In this document: positions 37,806 through 46,411 of the stretch, one piece after another | Layout: each line of letters starts with the position of its first letter | How positions within the stretch are numbered: position 1 is the stretch's first letter | From: Porticoccaceae bacterium | GTDB taxonomy: Bacteria; Pseudomonadota; Gammaproteobacteria; Pseudomonadales; Porticoccaceae | NCBI GenBank assembly: GCA_029212965.1 | Contig: JARGOV010000002.1 | Location: 75,962 to 133,086 of the forward strand | DNA length: 57,125 nt | Direction: 5' to 3' | Made by a program: the position numbers and the translations under genes | Notes under the pieces: generated by a model | The model's input: only the letters and a program-made list of their open reading frames with translations | Database searches by the model: none | What the model was told of the DNA's origin: nothing

Positions 37806-38579
37806 CTAGCTTTCAACAAAGGCACGCTCAATCACGTATTGTCCCACATTTCCCTGGCGTGATTCCTTAAAGCCTCTTTCGTCCAGCATGGTGCAGCAAT
37901 CTTTCAGCATGGCCGGGCTGCCGCAAATCATGAAACGATCGGTTTCGATATTAAAAGCGGGCAGGTCAATATCATTAAAGAGTTTGCCACTGGTCATTAA
38001 ATCGGTGAGCCGCCCCTGATTGGAGAAAGCTTCTCGTGTGACGGTGGGGTAGTAAATCAGTTTCTTGGTAATTTCTTCACCGAGAAACTCATCGTTGGGC
38101 AATTCGTCGATTATTCTCTCGCTGTAAGCTAGCTCCGAAACGTAGCGCACGCCATGGGTGAGAATGATTTTGTCAAAATTTTCGTAAATTTCCGGGTCTT
38201 TAATAATGCTCATGAAGGGTGCGAGACCCGTTCCTGTGCTTAATAAGTACAGATTTTTACCCGGCAATAAATTGTCCTGTAACAATGTGCCGGTGGGTTT
38301 TTTGCTGAGCAAAATAGTGTCGCCCACCTCTACATTCTTTAATTGTGAGGTCAGCGCGCCATCGGGGACCTTAATGCTGAAAAATTCCAGCTCATCCTCG
38401 TAATTGGCGCTGGCAATACTGTAGGCGCGCATCAATGGCCTTTTTTCTTGGGGCAGGCCCATCATAATAAAGTGGCCATTTTTAAAGCGAAATGACGTCT
38501 CTCTATTGGTTCTGAAGCTGAATAAGGTGTCGTTCCAGTGCTTTACGCTGGTGACCTGTGCTTCAATAAAACCTGACAT
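37806..38579 (-). CDS. fpr: Ferredoxin-NADP+ reductase
   Basis: A 257-residue FAD flavoprotein that transfers electrons between NADPH and ferredoxin or flavodoxin. The FAD-binding motif is MRAYSIAS, preceded by GHFIMMGLP. The NADP-binding segment has STGTGLAPFMSIIKDPE and the C-terminus is GNVGQYVIERAFVES, as in bacterial subclass FPRs such as Pseudomonas FprA. I chose ATG 38579 (MSGFIEAQ), with GGGAG upstream, over an extension of 33 residues. It is divergent from the LysR gene. Confidence 0.94.
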   Translation of the reverse strand: MSGFIEAQVTSVKHWNDTLFSFRTNRETSFRFKNGHFIMMGLPQEKRPLMRAYSIASANYEDELEFFSIKVPDGALTSQLKNVEVGDTILLSKKPTGTLLQDNLLPGKNLYLLSTGTGLAPFMSIIKDPEIYENFDKIILTHGVRYVSELAYSERIIDELPNDEFLGEEITKKLIYYPTVTREAFSNQGRLTDLMTSGKLFNDIDLPAFNIETDRFMICGSPAMLKDCCTMLDERGFKESRQGNVGQYVIERAFVES

Positions 38580-38640
38580 GGCTGGCTCCCTAACTCGTGT
38601 TTTGAAAAATATAGATAGCACTATACAAGTGTTTCTTATA

Positions 38641-38679
38641 TCGGCAAAATGGGTATTAATGATATAGATATTCGGCAAA
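38641..38679. promoter_or_regulatory. Direct repeat in the fpr/finR intergenic region
   Basis: TCGGCAAA occurs at 38641-38648 and 38672-38679, 31 bases apart, close to three helical turns on the same face. It lies between divergent fpr and the LysR gene, as expected for binding of a LysR tetramer. Not verified. Confidence 0.4.
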
Positions 38680-38685
38680 CCCGAT

Positions 38686-39579
38686 ATGCTTTACAGCTTG
38701 AAACAAGTCCAAGTCTTCCTCAACGTTGCCCGTTATGAAAATATCAGCAAGGCGGCGCTGGATTTGTCGATGTCGCAGTCTGCTGTGAGTAGTGCCCTCT
38801 CTGACTTTGAAAGGCATTACGATATTCGCCTTTTTGACCGCAATGGTAAAAAATTGCAGCTTAATGAACTCGGTCGCGCTCTGCGCCCGCAAGCTCAGGC
38901 ACTGTTTGAGCAGGCCCAAGCCTTTGAGCAAGACCTGCTGCAACAAGGCAGTATTTCTGGATTGCGGGTCGGCGCTACGCTGACTATCGGTAATTATTTG
39001 GCCGCTGGCCTAATGGCACAGTATATGAAGCAACATAGCGGTGCCCAGGTGCAGCTGCATGTTGCCAATACGGCAAGTATTAGCGAGCAAGTACGAAATT
39101 TTGAACTGGATATTGGCCTGATCGAAGGCGAGCTGCAAAACCCTGAGCTGAAAGTTACCCCCTGGCTGGAAGACGAACTCGTGGTTTTTTGCTCGCCGAC
39201 GCACCCGCTGGCAGGACGTAAAAAACTCAACGATAAAGACCTGCTGGCTGCGCATTGGATACTGCGCGAAAGCGGCTCCGGTACGCGGCAAACCTTTGAT
39301 CGCGCCATGGCCGGCCTACTGAGCAAAATCAATGTCAACCTTGAGCTGGAGCACACCGAGGCTATTAAGCGCGCCGTGGAGGCAGATTTGGGTATCAGTT
39401 GTCTATCTCGTGTCGCCCTCAGTGAGGCCTTTGCTCGCGGGACTTTGATACCGCTGAAGGTGCCGCACAGAAATTTCCGCCGCCACTTTTACTTTATTTT
39501 GCACCGCCAAAAGTATCTTAGCTCTGCTATTGAAAACTGGATGGCGCTTTGTCGTTCATCCGCAGAATGTGTACGATAG
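38686..39579 (+). CDS. finR: LysR-type regulator, FinR-like
   Basis: A 297-residue transcription factor with an N-terminal winged helix-turn-helix (YENISKAALDLSMSQSAVSSALSDFERHYDIRLFDR) and a periplasmic-binding-like effector domain (LRVGATLTIGNYLAAGLM; LRESGSGTRQTFDRAM). The name rests mainly on position: in Pseudomonas FinR is encoded divergently from fpr and activates it under oxidative stress. Gene order is the same here, with 106 bases between starts. Confidence 0.85.
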   Translation: MLYSLKQVQVFLNVARYENISKAALDLSMSQSAVSSALSDFERHYDIRLFDRNGKKLQLNELGRALRPQAQALFEQAQAFEQDLLQQGSISGLRVGATLTIGNYLAAGLMAQYMKQHSGAQVQLHVANTASISEQVRNFELDIGLIEGELQNPELKVTPWLEDELVVFCSPTHPLAGRKKLNDKDLLAAHWILRESGSGTRQTFDRAMAGLLSKINVNLELEHTEAIKRAVEADLGISCLSRVALSEAFARGTLIPLKVPHRNFRRHFYFILHRQKYLSSAIENWMALCRSSAECVR

Positions 39580-39636
39580 CCAGTGTCGCGCTGTAAGTTG
39601 TACGCTGGTTATATAATTTAACAAGGATTAACGAAA

Positions 39637-40215
39637 ATGAAGAAGTATTTATTTTGCTTTTTGTCTCTGTGGGTTTCGTTGGGTGCTCAGGCTGATTGGC
39701 AGTTAAAGGGGGATGATTCTTCAGTTAATTTCATTTCAATAAAAAAATCGGCAATTGCCGAGGTGCATTTGTTTAAACAATTATCGGGCTCGATTAATAA
39801 TAATGGGGAAGTTAAGGTCTCAATTGATCTTGCCAGTGTCGATACAAATATAGCGATTCGAAACGAACGAATGAAGAGCTTGTTGTTTGATGTCAATAAA
39901 TTCGCAACGGCCAATATTTTGGCTAAAGTTGATAGTGGTAAATTAAAGGCCATGAAAAAGGGTGGTTTTTATCAGGATGACGTTGACATTGTGCTGAGCC
40001 TGCACGGTATTGAGAAAAAAATTACAACTTTAATTAATGTGGTCAAATTAGCTGATGGCAGTATACGAGTCTCTTCTGTTCACCCCGTTATTATTACGGC
40101 ACAGGATTTTGGTTTGAGTGAGGGCGTCGAGGCTTTGCGAGTGGTGGCAAATTTATCGGTTATTAGTACCGCGGTGCCTGTTACCTTTAATATGGTATTT
40201 GCTGAGACTGACTAG
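39637..40215 (+). CDS. Periplasmic YceI family protein
   Basis: A 192-residue exported protein. The signal peptide (MKKYLFCFLSLWVSLGAQA) is followed by a YceI lipocalin-like beta barrel: SSVNFISIKKSAIAEVHLF, SIDLASVDTNIAIRNERMKSLLFDVNKF, and a C-terminal PVTFNMVFAETD. YceI proteins bind long-chain isoprenoids and lipid-like molecules; the role in vivo is not settled. It is convergent with the PHP gene. Confidence 0.9.
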   Translation: MKKYLFCFLSLWVSLGAQADWQLKGDDSSVNFISIKKSAIAEVHLFKQLSGSINNNGEVKVSIDLASVDTNIAIRNERMKSLLFDVNKFATANILAKVDSGKLKAMKKGGFYQDDVDIVLSLHGIEKKITTLINVVKLADGSIRVSSVHPVIITAQDFGLSEGVEALRVVANLSVISTAVPVTFNMVFAETD

Positions 40216-40234
40216 TTTTTGTCGTGTTAGATAC

Positions 40235-41056
40235 TCACCAACGATCCCACACCGGGGTGCACTCTTGCGGTAGGGGTGAATGATGGCCAAGCTCGGCCCA
40301 GAATTTACCGGGCTGATGAAAGTCCGAGCCACAGGATGCCAGCAGATTTTTCTCGATGCTCAATTTCGCCAGTTCTCGCGTTCTTACCTTGTCCTGTTTG
40401 CCGGAGACTACTTCGATGGCTTCACCTCCGGCGGCTATAAAATCGTCCGTTAAGCGGTGCAGTTTGCTGCGGGTGAGATGGTATTTATCGGGGTGGGCGA
40501 GTACGGCGCTGCCACCGGCATCGCGAATCCAGCCGACCACTTCATCGAGTTGTGGCCAAATCTGTTTTACATCGCCAATTTTGCCGTTGCCGAGGTATTT
40601 TTTAAAGGCCTCGTCGAGGCTTTTTACCGCACCTATTTCCAGTAGTTGTTGGGCAAAGTGAGGGCGGCCAATGGAGCCCTTGCCGGCCTTTTCAAGCACC
40701 CCAGGGAGGATGTCAACGAAGCCTTTTTTGGCCAGCTTGTCGGCGATAATAGTGGCCCGTTCAATACGCGAGCGCTGTTGGCTGGCGATGGCGTCGGCAA
40801 AGGCGGTGCATTCGAGGGGTACGTTGAGACCGACGATATGGACATTGTTTTTTTGCCATTGGGTGGAGAGCTCGGTGCCGGGTATCAGTGTTAAAGCCCC
40901 CAGCGCCGAGTCGTCAATTTCTCGGTAGGCCGCGAGTGTGTCGTGGTCGGTGATGGCCAGTACGTCGACATCGGCCGCGATGGCACGAGCTATAAGAGCA
41001 TTGGGGCTAAGGGCGCCGTCGGAAGCAGTGGAATGGCTGTGTAAGTCGTATTTCAT
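40235..41056 (-). CDS. PHP-domain phosphoesterase, RNase AM-like (YciV)
   Basis: A 273-residue cytoplasmic enzyme of the polymerase/histidinol phosphatase family. The metal-binding motifs DLHSHSTASDG, AITDHDTLAAY, GTELSTQW, VLAHPDKYHL and CGSDFHQPG are all present. E. coli RNase AM (YciV) trims the 5' end of 23S rRNA and hydrolyses pAp. I chose ATG 41056 (MKYDLHSHS); the 71 extra upstream codons are not conserved-looking. It is divergent from dbpA. Confidence 0.92.
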   Translation of the reverse strand: MKYDLHSHSTASDGALSPNALIARAIAADVDVLAITDHDTLAAYREIDDSALGALTLIPGTELSTQWQKNNVHIVGLNVPLECTAFADAIASQQRSRIERATIIADKLAKKGFVDILPGVLEKAGKGSIGRPHFAQQLLEIGAVKSLDEAFKKYLGNGKIGDVKQIWPQLDEVVGWIRDAGGSAVLAHPDKYHLTRSKLHRLTDDFIAAGGEAIEVVSGKQDKVRTRELAKLSIEKNLLASCGSDFHQPGKFWAELGHHSPLPQECTPVWDRW

Positions 41057-41175
41057 AGCGGGCCATTGTAGCAACTCAGTGGATTTAAAAAGGTAATGAT
41101 CGTGGGTTAGTCGCCGGGCTCTGATAAAATGGGTCTTTTGATGACAAGCTGACCAGCAGCTTTTATGAGTAATTA

Positions 41176-42567
41176 ATGGCGACAAGTAAGCAATTGGCAT
41201 TTTCCTCCCTGCAACTCCCCGATGGTATGCACGATAATCTCTCGACACTGGGGTATGAGCAGATGACACAGGTGCAGGCCGACAGCTTGCCCGCCATGCT
41301 GGCCGGGCGGGACATGCTGGCCCAGGCGAAAACCGGCAGTGGTAAGACGGCAGCCTTTGGAATTAGCCTGCTGGCAAAGCTACAGCTGAATCGATATCGC
41401 GTGCAGGTGCTGGTACTGTGCCCCACCCGCGAGCTCGCCGATCAGGTGAGTAAAGAACTGCGCCGCCTGGCGCGCTTTACACAAAATATTAAGATATTAA
41501 CCCTCTGTGGCGGCAAGCCTTTTGGCCCTCAGCTAGGTTCTCTGGAGCACGGTGCCCACATTGTCGTTGGTACGCCGGGACGCATTGCTGAGCATCTGCG
41601 CAAGGGCTCATTGCAACTGAATGATGTCCATACCCTGGTGCTGGATGAGGCCGATCGCATGCTCGATATGGGCTTTCGCGATGCCATTGCCGGTATTGTT
41701 GAAACCATACCGGCGGGACGACAGACCTTAATGTTCTCCGCGACCTACCCCGATGACGTACTGGCGATTAGTCGGCAGTTTCAACAGGATCCGCTGCAAG
41801 TGCGAGTGGAATCGGTGCACAGTGAAGAAATTATCAGCCAGCATTTTTACAAGGTAAAAGCGGCGGATAAGCCGGCACTGTTGGTGGCTTTACTCAGCAA
41901 GCACTACCCCGATTCGACAGTGATTTTTTGCAATACCAAGCGGGATTGTCAGAGCGTGGCCGATGCTTTAAATGCTGCCGGCTTTGTCGCCAGTGCACTG
42001 CATGGCGACATGGATCAGCGCGACCGAGACCTGGTGCTGGTGCAGTTTTCCAACAGTTCTTGCCCGCTATTGGTAGCCACCGATGTTGCCGCGCGGGGCT
42101 TGGATGTGAAATCCCTCAAAGTGGTGGTCAATTACGATTTGGCCCGCGACCCCGAGGTGCATGTGCATCGCATTGGCCGCACCGGCCGCGCGGGTGAAGA
42201 GGGCAAGGCGATTACTTTTTACGAGCCTGGCGAGGCCTTTCGCCTAGAGGCTATTGAATCCTATTCTGGTGTTAGTTCCCGGTTGGAACGTACGCCAGTA
42301 CTGACTGAAGGGGTGGGTAACCCCGCCCCGGCACCCATGGTTACGCTGTGTATTGATGGTGGGCGCAAAGATCGGCTGCGCCCCGGCGATATTCTGGGTG
42401 CGCTAACCGGTGACGGTGGGCTGCCTGGCAAGGATATCGGCAAAATCGATATTTTTGACTTCCGGGCTTATGTGGCCGTGGCGCGCAAGTCGTCGGGTAT
42501 TGCCTATAAAAGTTTGCGAGAGGGCAAAATAAAAGGCCGCAGTTTTAAAGTGCGCAAACTGTCTTAA
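41176..42567 (+). CDS. dbpA: ATP-dependent RNA helicase DbpA
   Basis: A 463-residue DEAD-box helicase that acts on helix 92 of 23S rRNA in 50S assembly. The motifs run in order: Q motif YEQMTQVQ, AKTGSGKTAAF, PTRELADQ, GTPGRI, LVLDEADRMLDMGF, SATYPD, then ATDVAARGLDVK and HRIGRTGRAG. The C-terminal DbpA RNA-binding domain (CIDGGRKDRLRPGDILGAL; GKIDIFDFRAYVAV) identifies DbpA specifically. Confidence 0.95.
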   Translation: MATSKQLAFSSLQLPDGMHDNLSTLGYEQMTQVQADSLPAMLAGRDMLAQAKTGSGKTAAFGISLLAKLQLNRYRVQVLVLCPTRELADQVSKELRRLARFTQNIKILTLCGGKPFGPQLGSLEHGAHIVVGTPGRIAEHLRKGSLQLNDVHTLVLDEADRMLDMGFRDAIAGIVETIPAGRQTLMFSATYPDDVLAISRQFQQDPLQVRVESVHSEEIISQHFYKVKAADKPALLVALLSKHYPDSTVIFCNTKRDCQSVADALNAAGFVASALHGDMDQRDRDLVLVQFSNSSCPLLVATDVAARGLDVKSLKVVVNYDLARDPEVHVHRIGRTGRAGEEGKAITFYEPGEAFRLEAIESYSGVSSRLERTPVLTEGVGNPAPAPMVTLCIDGGRKDRLRPGDILGALTGDGGLPGKDIGKIDIFDFRAYVAVARKSSGIAYKSLREGKIKGRSFKVRKLS

Positions 42568-42613
42568 TGAGCTGTCTTAATAGAGTGTTTTTGCTGGCTG
42601 GTTTGCTGCTGAG

Positions 42614-43165
42614 ATGACAGCGACGACCCAGCTCATCGAGCCGATTAATGTCGAGCAGCAAGCACAGGTACTGGATAAAACCCAGGCAACGCTGAGGCTG
42701 GCTGAGTGTGAGTACGGCCGGCGATTTCCGGCCATCCCCGTGTTGTTTGATTTGCGTGGCCGTTGCAGCGGCATGTATCGGGTGCGCGGCAATGAGCAGG
42801 TGATGCGTTTTAACCCCCATATTTTCGCCAAGTACTTTAGTGATAATCTCGCGACTACCGTGCCCCACGAAGTGGCTCACTATGTCAGTGATTGTCTCTA
42901 CGGTTTAGGCAATATTCGACCCCATGGCGATGAGTGGCGCCAGATAATGAAAGTGTTTAAGGCTAACGATAGCCGCACGGCCACTTATGATTTGAGCGGT
43001 ATTCCCACCCGTCGCCAGCGCTATTTTACTTATTGCTGTCAGTGCCAGAGTCACCGGCTCTCATCTCGGCGTCACAACAAGCTGACTCGTGGCGAGGTGA
43101 GCTATCACTGCCGCCAGTGCGGTGATAGCCTGCGCTTTGTTGCGGCTTGCCAAGGGGCGACTTAA
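42614..43165 (+). CDS. SprT-like zinc metalloprotease domain protein
   Basis: A 183-residue protein of the SprT family. The zinc-binding HEVAH (near residue 85) is preceded by YFSDNLATTVP and followed by HGDEWRQIMKVF, supplying the third His. A C-terminal zinc ribbon is formed by CCQCQSHRL and CRQCGDSL. The human relative Spartan removes DNA-protein crosslinks, but the bacterial function is unproven. It starts 47 bases after dbpA. Confidence 0.92.
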   Translation: MTATTQLIEPINVEQQAQVLDKTQATLRLAECEYGRRFPAIPVLFDLRGRCSGMYRVRGNEQVMRFNPHIFAKYFSDNLATTVPHEVAHYVSDCLYGLGNIRPHGDEWRQIMKVFKANDSRTATYDLSGIPTRRQRYFTYCCQCQSHRLSSRRHNKLTRGEVSYHCRQCGDSLRFVAACQGAT

Positions 43166-43221
43166 TCAAGATACTGCGCGTTTTAAATTTTGAGCGACCT
43201 TTTGGGTCGATATGAAGTGGG

Positions 43222-43710
43222 ATGGCGAAGATGAAAATTACTAAAAATGCTGTTGTCGAGTTTGAATACAGCTTGAAAGACAGTGAAGGTAAAGTGCTAG
43301 AAAACTCCGATGGTGGTGAGGCAACCGTTTATTTACACGGCCACGGTGGCATGTTGCCCGCGCTTGAGCAGGAACTTGAAGGTAAGGTGGTTGGCGACCA
43401 GCTGTCCGTTGATTTGAAACAACCCTATGGCCCCACCCATCCCGACAGTGTGCAGCGTGTGCCCCTTAAACATCTACGCGCGAAAAAGCGCCCCGTGCCC
43501 GGCACTATTGTGGTGGTGCAGGCGAAGGAAGGACCACGTCAGGTTACGGTGGTTAAGGTTGGCAAGTTCTCCGTCGATGTTGATACTAACCACCCCTTTG
43601 CTGGGCTCGACCTAACGTTTGACATTGCGATTAAAACTGTTCGAGAAGCGACGAAAGAAGAGTTGTCCCACGGCCATTCCCACGGTGCTGATGGCACCCA
43701 CAGCCACTAA
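43222..43710 (+). CDS. slyD: FKBP-type peptidyl-prolyl isomerase SlyD-like
   Basis: A 162-residue cytoplasmic chaperone and prolyl isomerase. It shows VEFEYSLKDSEGKVLENSD, the insert-in-flap segment (QPYGPTHPDSVQRVPL) and DVDTNHPFAGLDLTFDI. The tail is His-rich (HGHSHGADGTHSH) but shorter than the Cys/His tail of E. coli SlyD and has no Cys. It could bind nickel. The GIY-YIG gene begins 37 bases on. Confidence 0.92.
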   Translation: MAKMKITKNAVVEFEYSLKDSEGKVLENSDGGEATVYLHGHGGMLPALEQELEGKVVGDQLSVDLKQPYGPTHPDSVQRVPLKHLRAKKRPVPGTIVVVQAKEGPRQVTVVKVGKFSVDVDTNHPFAGLDLTFDIAIKTVREATKEELSHGHSHGADGTHSH

Positions 43711-43747
43711 TCAGTGCTTAAAAAGCCAATGTGTAAATCATCTGAAA

Positions 43748-44017
43748 ATGGCCACTGACTGGAGTGTCTATATGATTCGGGCCAGCGATCGCTCGCTGTA
43801 CACCGGTATTAGCACTGATGTTGAGCGGCGTTTTACCCAGCATCAACGTGGCGTAGGGGCAAAATACTTCCACGCCGGGCGTCGCCCTGAGCAAGTGGTG
43901 TTTTGCGAGGCGGGGCATGATCGCTCTAGCGCCAGTCGGCGTGAAGCGGCGATTAAAAAACTGCCGCGCAGTGAAAAATTGCGTATGGCCAAAATACCGA
44001 CTAACAAACCTTCGTAA
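43748..44017 (+). CDS. GIY-YIG domain nuclease-like protein (UPF0213)
   Basis: An 89-residue single-domain GIY-YIG protein: WSVYMIRASDRSLYTGISTDVERRFTQH, where VYM and LYTG take the place of GIY and YIG, and the conserved Arg is in VERRF; SRREAAIKKLPRSEKL is the UPF0213 tail. The frame stays open back into slyD, but ATG 43748 (MATDWSVYM) matches the family. E. coli YhbQ, of this family, has nuclease activity on DNA. No partner domain present. Confidence 0.88.
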   Translation: MATDWSVYMIRASDRSLYTGISTDVERRFTQHQRGVGAKYFHAGRRPEQVVFCEAGHDRSSASRREAAIKKLPRSEKLRMAKIPTNKPS

Positions 44018-44034
44018 ATTTCAAGAGCAAAAGA

Positions 44035-44349
44035 ATGACCAGTACTGATCCGGATCTGTTATTGCGGGCCAAGCTAGAGGGCGAAACGGCAAAAATGCCC
44101 TGGCGGGAACTTCAGCGCTTTTTCGCTAACGGTACCGCCATTTATGTGGCCCCAACGTTGGATTTGGTCGAAGTTGCCGCCGAGATATCGAATAATAATA
44201 AAACAGAGGTTGAGGCCTGGCAGGCCAGTGGTGATCTCGGTCAAATTAGCGATGCCCTGGCGCTGGAATGGTATGAGGCCAATGCCCTGATGTGGTCGGT
44301 AGTGGTTCGACCCTGGGTACTGGTTCAGCCGATTATTAGGGATAAATAA
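44035..44349 (+). CDS. DUF2288 family protein
   Basis: A 104-residue protein with LRAKLEGETAKMPWRELQRFFANGTAIYVAPTLDLVEVA and VEAWQASGDLGQISDALALEWYEANALMWSVVVRPWVLVQP, an uncharacterised proteobacterial family. No signal or membrane helix. It is 17 bases after the GIY-YIG gene and 156 before pomA. Confidence 0.85.
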   Translation: MTSTDPDLLLRAKLEGETAKMPWRELQRFFANGTAIYVAPTLDLVEVAAEISNNNKTEVEAWQASGDLGQISDALALEWYEANALMWSVVVRPWVLVQPIIRDK

Positions 44350-44505
44350 TTTATTGATAGACCACTCTCTAAATAAGAAGTTTGTGGTCTAGTTGGTATA
44401 TCTTTTGCGGTTGCTGGTTAGAATATGTACTTATGAAGCTAACAGGCCAGCCAGCAGTGGAGTGGTCGGCTGTGGTCGATGGTGTTTTTCTAAAGGGGAA
44501 ATAAA

Positions 44506-45282
44506 TTGGATCTGGCTACACTAGTAGGTTTTGTTGTTGCCGTAGGCATTATTATTGCGGCTATGATTATGGGCGGCGGTGTTATGCCCTTTGTCGATGT
44601 GCCTTCTATGGCAGTGGTCGGCGGCGGCACCTTTGGTGCGGTGATGATGCAGTACAACTTCGGCCAATTTGTTGATGCGATTAAAGCTGGCTTAAAAGCT
44701 TTACTCTACAAAGCTCAGGCGCCGAGTGATGTCATCGTGGAAATTGTCGATATGGCGAAGGAAACACGCACCGGTGGGTTGCTGATATTAGAAGAAAAAG
44801 AACCCAGTAGTGAGTTTTTGGCTAAGGGTGTCGCCATGCTTGTGGATGGTATGGAGGCCGATGTGGTAACTCAAACCCTAGTAGCTGAGAGAAATAGAGC
44901 AGCAACACGCCACGATGATGGCGCAGCGGTTTTTAGTAAAATTGCTGAAGTTGCTCCAGCCATGGGTATGATCGGCACCCTTGTGGGTCTGGTGCTGATG
45001 TTGGGCAACATGGATGATCCCAAAAGTATTGGCCCTGCCATGGCTGTGGCGCTATTAACGACGCTCTACGGCGCGTTGATTGCTAATGTCATTGCTTCAC
45101 CGCTGGCCGGTAAACTGAGTTTGCGTCGCAATGAAGAATTTATGCTCCAATCGATCATTATTGACGGTATTTCTGGCATGCAGGAAGGACGTAACCCTCG
45201 AGTTATTGATGACATGCTGCGTACTTATTTGCCGGGCTCTAAGCGGGATTTAGAGGGCAATGATAAAGAAGAAGACAAGTAA
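44506..45282 (+). CDS. pomA: Flagellar stator subunit PomA/MotA
   Basis: A 258-residue inner-membrane protein with four helices that forms the ion channel of the flagellar stator with PomB. It has DLATLVGFVVAVGIIIAAMIMGG, VVGGGTFGAVMMQY, and the hallmark APAMGMIGTLVGLVLML and AVALLTTLYGALIANVIASPLAGKL with the Pro/Thr channel residues. Charged cytoplasmic residues (RNRAATRHDD) contact the rotor. The TTG start has AGGGGA upstream. The pattern fits the sodium-driven PomA, but the ion is an inference. Confidence 0.93.
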   Translation: MDLATLVGFVVAVGIIIAAMIMGGGVMPFVDVPSMAVVGGGTFGAVMMQYNFGQFVDAIKAGLKALLYKAQAPSDVIVEIVDMAKETRTGGLLILEEKEPSSEFLAKGVAMLVDGMEADVVTQTLVAERNRAATRHDDGAAVFSKIAEVAPAMGMIGTLVGLVLMLGNMDDPKSIGPAMAVALLTTLYGALIANVIASPLAGKLSLRRNEEFMLQSIIIDGISGMQEGRNPRVIDDMLRTYLPGSKRDLEGNDKEEDK

Positions 45283-45315
45283 GCCCGTGGGATTAATCGC
45301 TACTCAGGGTTTGCT

Positions 45316-46383
45316 ATGAGCGACGAGCCGCAGAAAAAGGAAGGGGCGGGGGTACCTGCATGGGTAATGACCTTTGCCGATCTAATGACCCTGCTGATGT
45401 GCTTCTTTGTGCTGCTGCTAAGCTTTGCTGAGATGGATATTCTTAAATTTAAGCAGGTGGCGGGTTCTATGAAACTGGCTTTCGGCGTCCAGAAAGTAAC
45501 GCAATCTGATCGCACTGAGTCACCTCAAGATTTTCTTGATGGACCGACATCAGAAGCCCCTCTTTTTGAAAAAGTAGGCGACCTTGACGCGTTGGATCCA
45601 AAGGAGCTGGCTAAGCTAGTGGAGGAAATGCGGGCTGAGGAAACTAAAGCTGAGGCGTTAAAACTTGCTGCGCTGTTAAGTGAAGAAATTGCTGATGGTT
45701 CTGTCGAGCTGGAAAGCACTACTGACAAAATAATTATTCGCATTAATGAAAAAGCTTCGTTTCCTTCCGGCCGAGCTACTTTACGAGCTGGGTTTGTTGA
45801 AGTGCTTGACAAAATACACGTGGCATTGGCAGAAGTCGAAGGCACTGTAACAGTGGCAGGGCACACCGATGACCGGCCGATTAACACCAAACGTTTTCGT
45901 TCGAATTGGGAATTATCAGCGGGCCGAGCAGTGTCGGTGGTGCATGCTTTATTGCGCCCTGGCCTACTGGATTCACGGCGTTTTTTGATAGAAGGGCATG
46001 GTGATTCTCACCCTCTGGTCGCTAATGATACTGCAGAAAATAGGGCTAGGAACCGACGAGTCGAGCTTGTCATTGTTTTAAAACCAGCCAGTCTTGAGGC
46101 AGTTTCTGAAGAAAGTGAAATGATACCACTGGAACAATCTGCCGATAGTAATAGTGAAGCAGTGGAGCCTGCAGAGGAAAAACCTGTTTTGCCTAAGAGC
46201 GTCCCTTTACCAGAAGTTGATAAAGATGCTTTGGATGCGCCTGCGGGGCTTGAACGGGAGTTACCGGGGGCAAATATTCCGTTACCCGAGTTTGGTGGTG
46301 AGCTCGATACCCCTGCAGAACTTGAGCAATTATTGCGTGCTTTAGATGGTGCGTCGAGCGAAACCTCTCTCGAACAAAAGTGA
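45316..46383 (+). CDS. pomB: Flagellar stator subunit PomB/MotB
   Basis: A 355-residue protein with one helix (PAWVMTFADLMTLLMCFFVLLLSFAEMD), in which Asp22 should carry the ion. The helix is followed by an OmpA-like peptidoglycan-binding domain (VAGHTDDRPINTKRF; NRARNRRVELVI). The C-terminal 80 residues are acidic, Pro-rich and low in complexity (for example SVPLPEVDKDALDAPAGLE), which is unusual for MotB. It is 33 bases after pomA. The FAEMD end of the helix resembles PomB of Vibrio. Confidence 0.93.
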   Translation: MSDEPQKKEGAGVPAWVMTFADLMTLLMCFFVLLLSFAEMDILKFKQVAGSMKLAFGVQKVTQSDRTESPQDFLDGPTSEAPLFEKVGDLDALDPKELAKLVEEMRAEETKAEALKLAALLSEEIADGSVELESTTDKIIIRINEKASFPSGRATLRAGFVEVLDKIHVALAEVEGTVTVAGHTDDRPINTKRFRSNWELSAGRAVSVVHALLRPGLLDSRRFLIEGHGDSHPLVANDTAENRARNRRVELVIVLKPASLEAVSEESEMIPLEQSADSNSEAVEPAEEKPVLPKSVPLPEVDKDALDAPAGLERELPGANIPLPEFGGELDTPAELEQLLRALDGASSETSLEQK

Positions 46384-46411
46384 AATTATCCAAGATAACA
46401 GGTTGATAGGC

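Noticed and set aside
41057-41269. 71-residue N-terminal extension of the PHP protein
   Set aside because: The metal motif DLHSHS belongs at the N-terminus in this family, and the extension would overlap the dbpA start region.
43619-43747. Longer GIY-YIG protein starting inside slyD
   Set aside because: The extra residues are translated from the slyD coding sequence in another frame and do not resemble the family; ATG 43748 fits.
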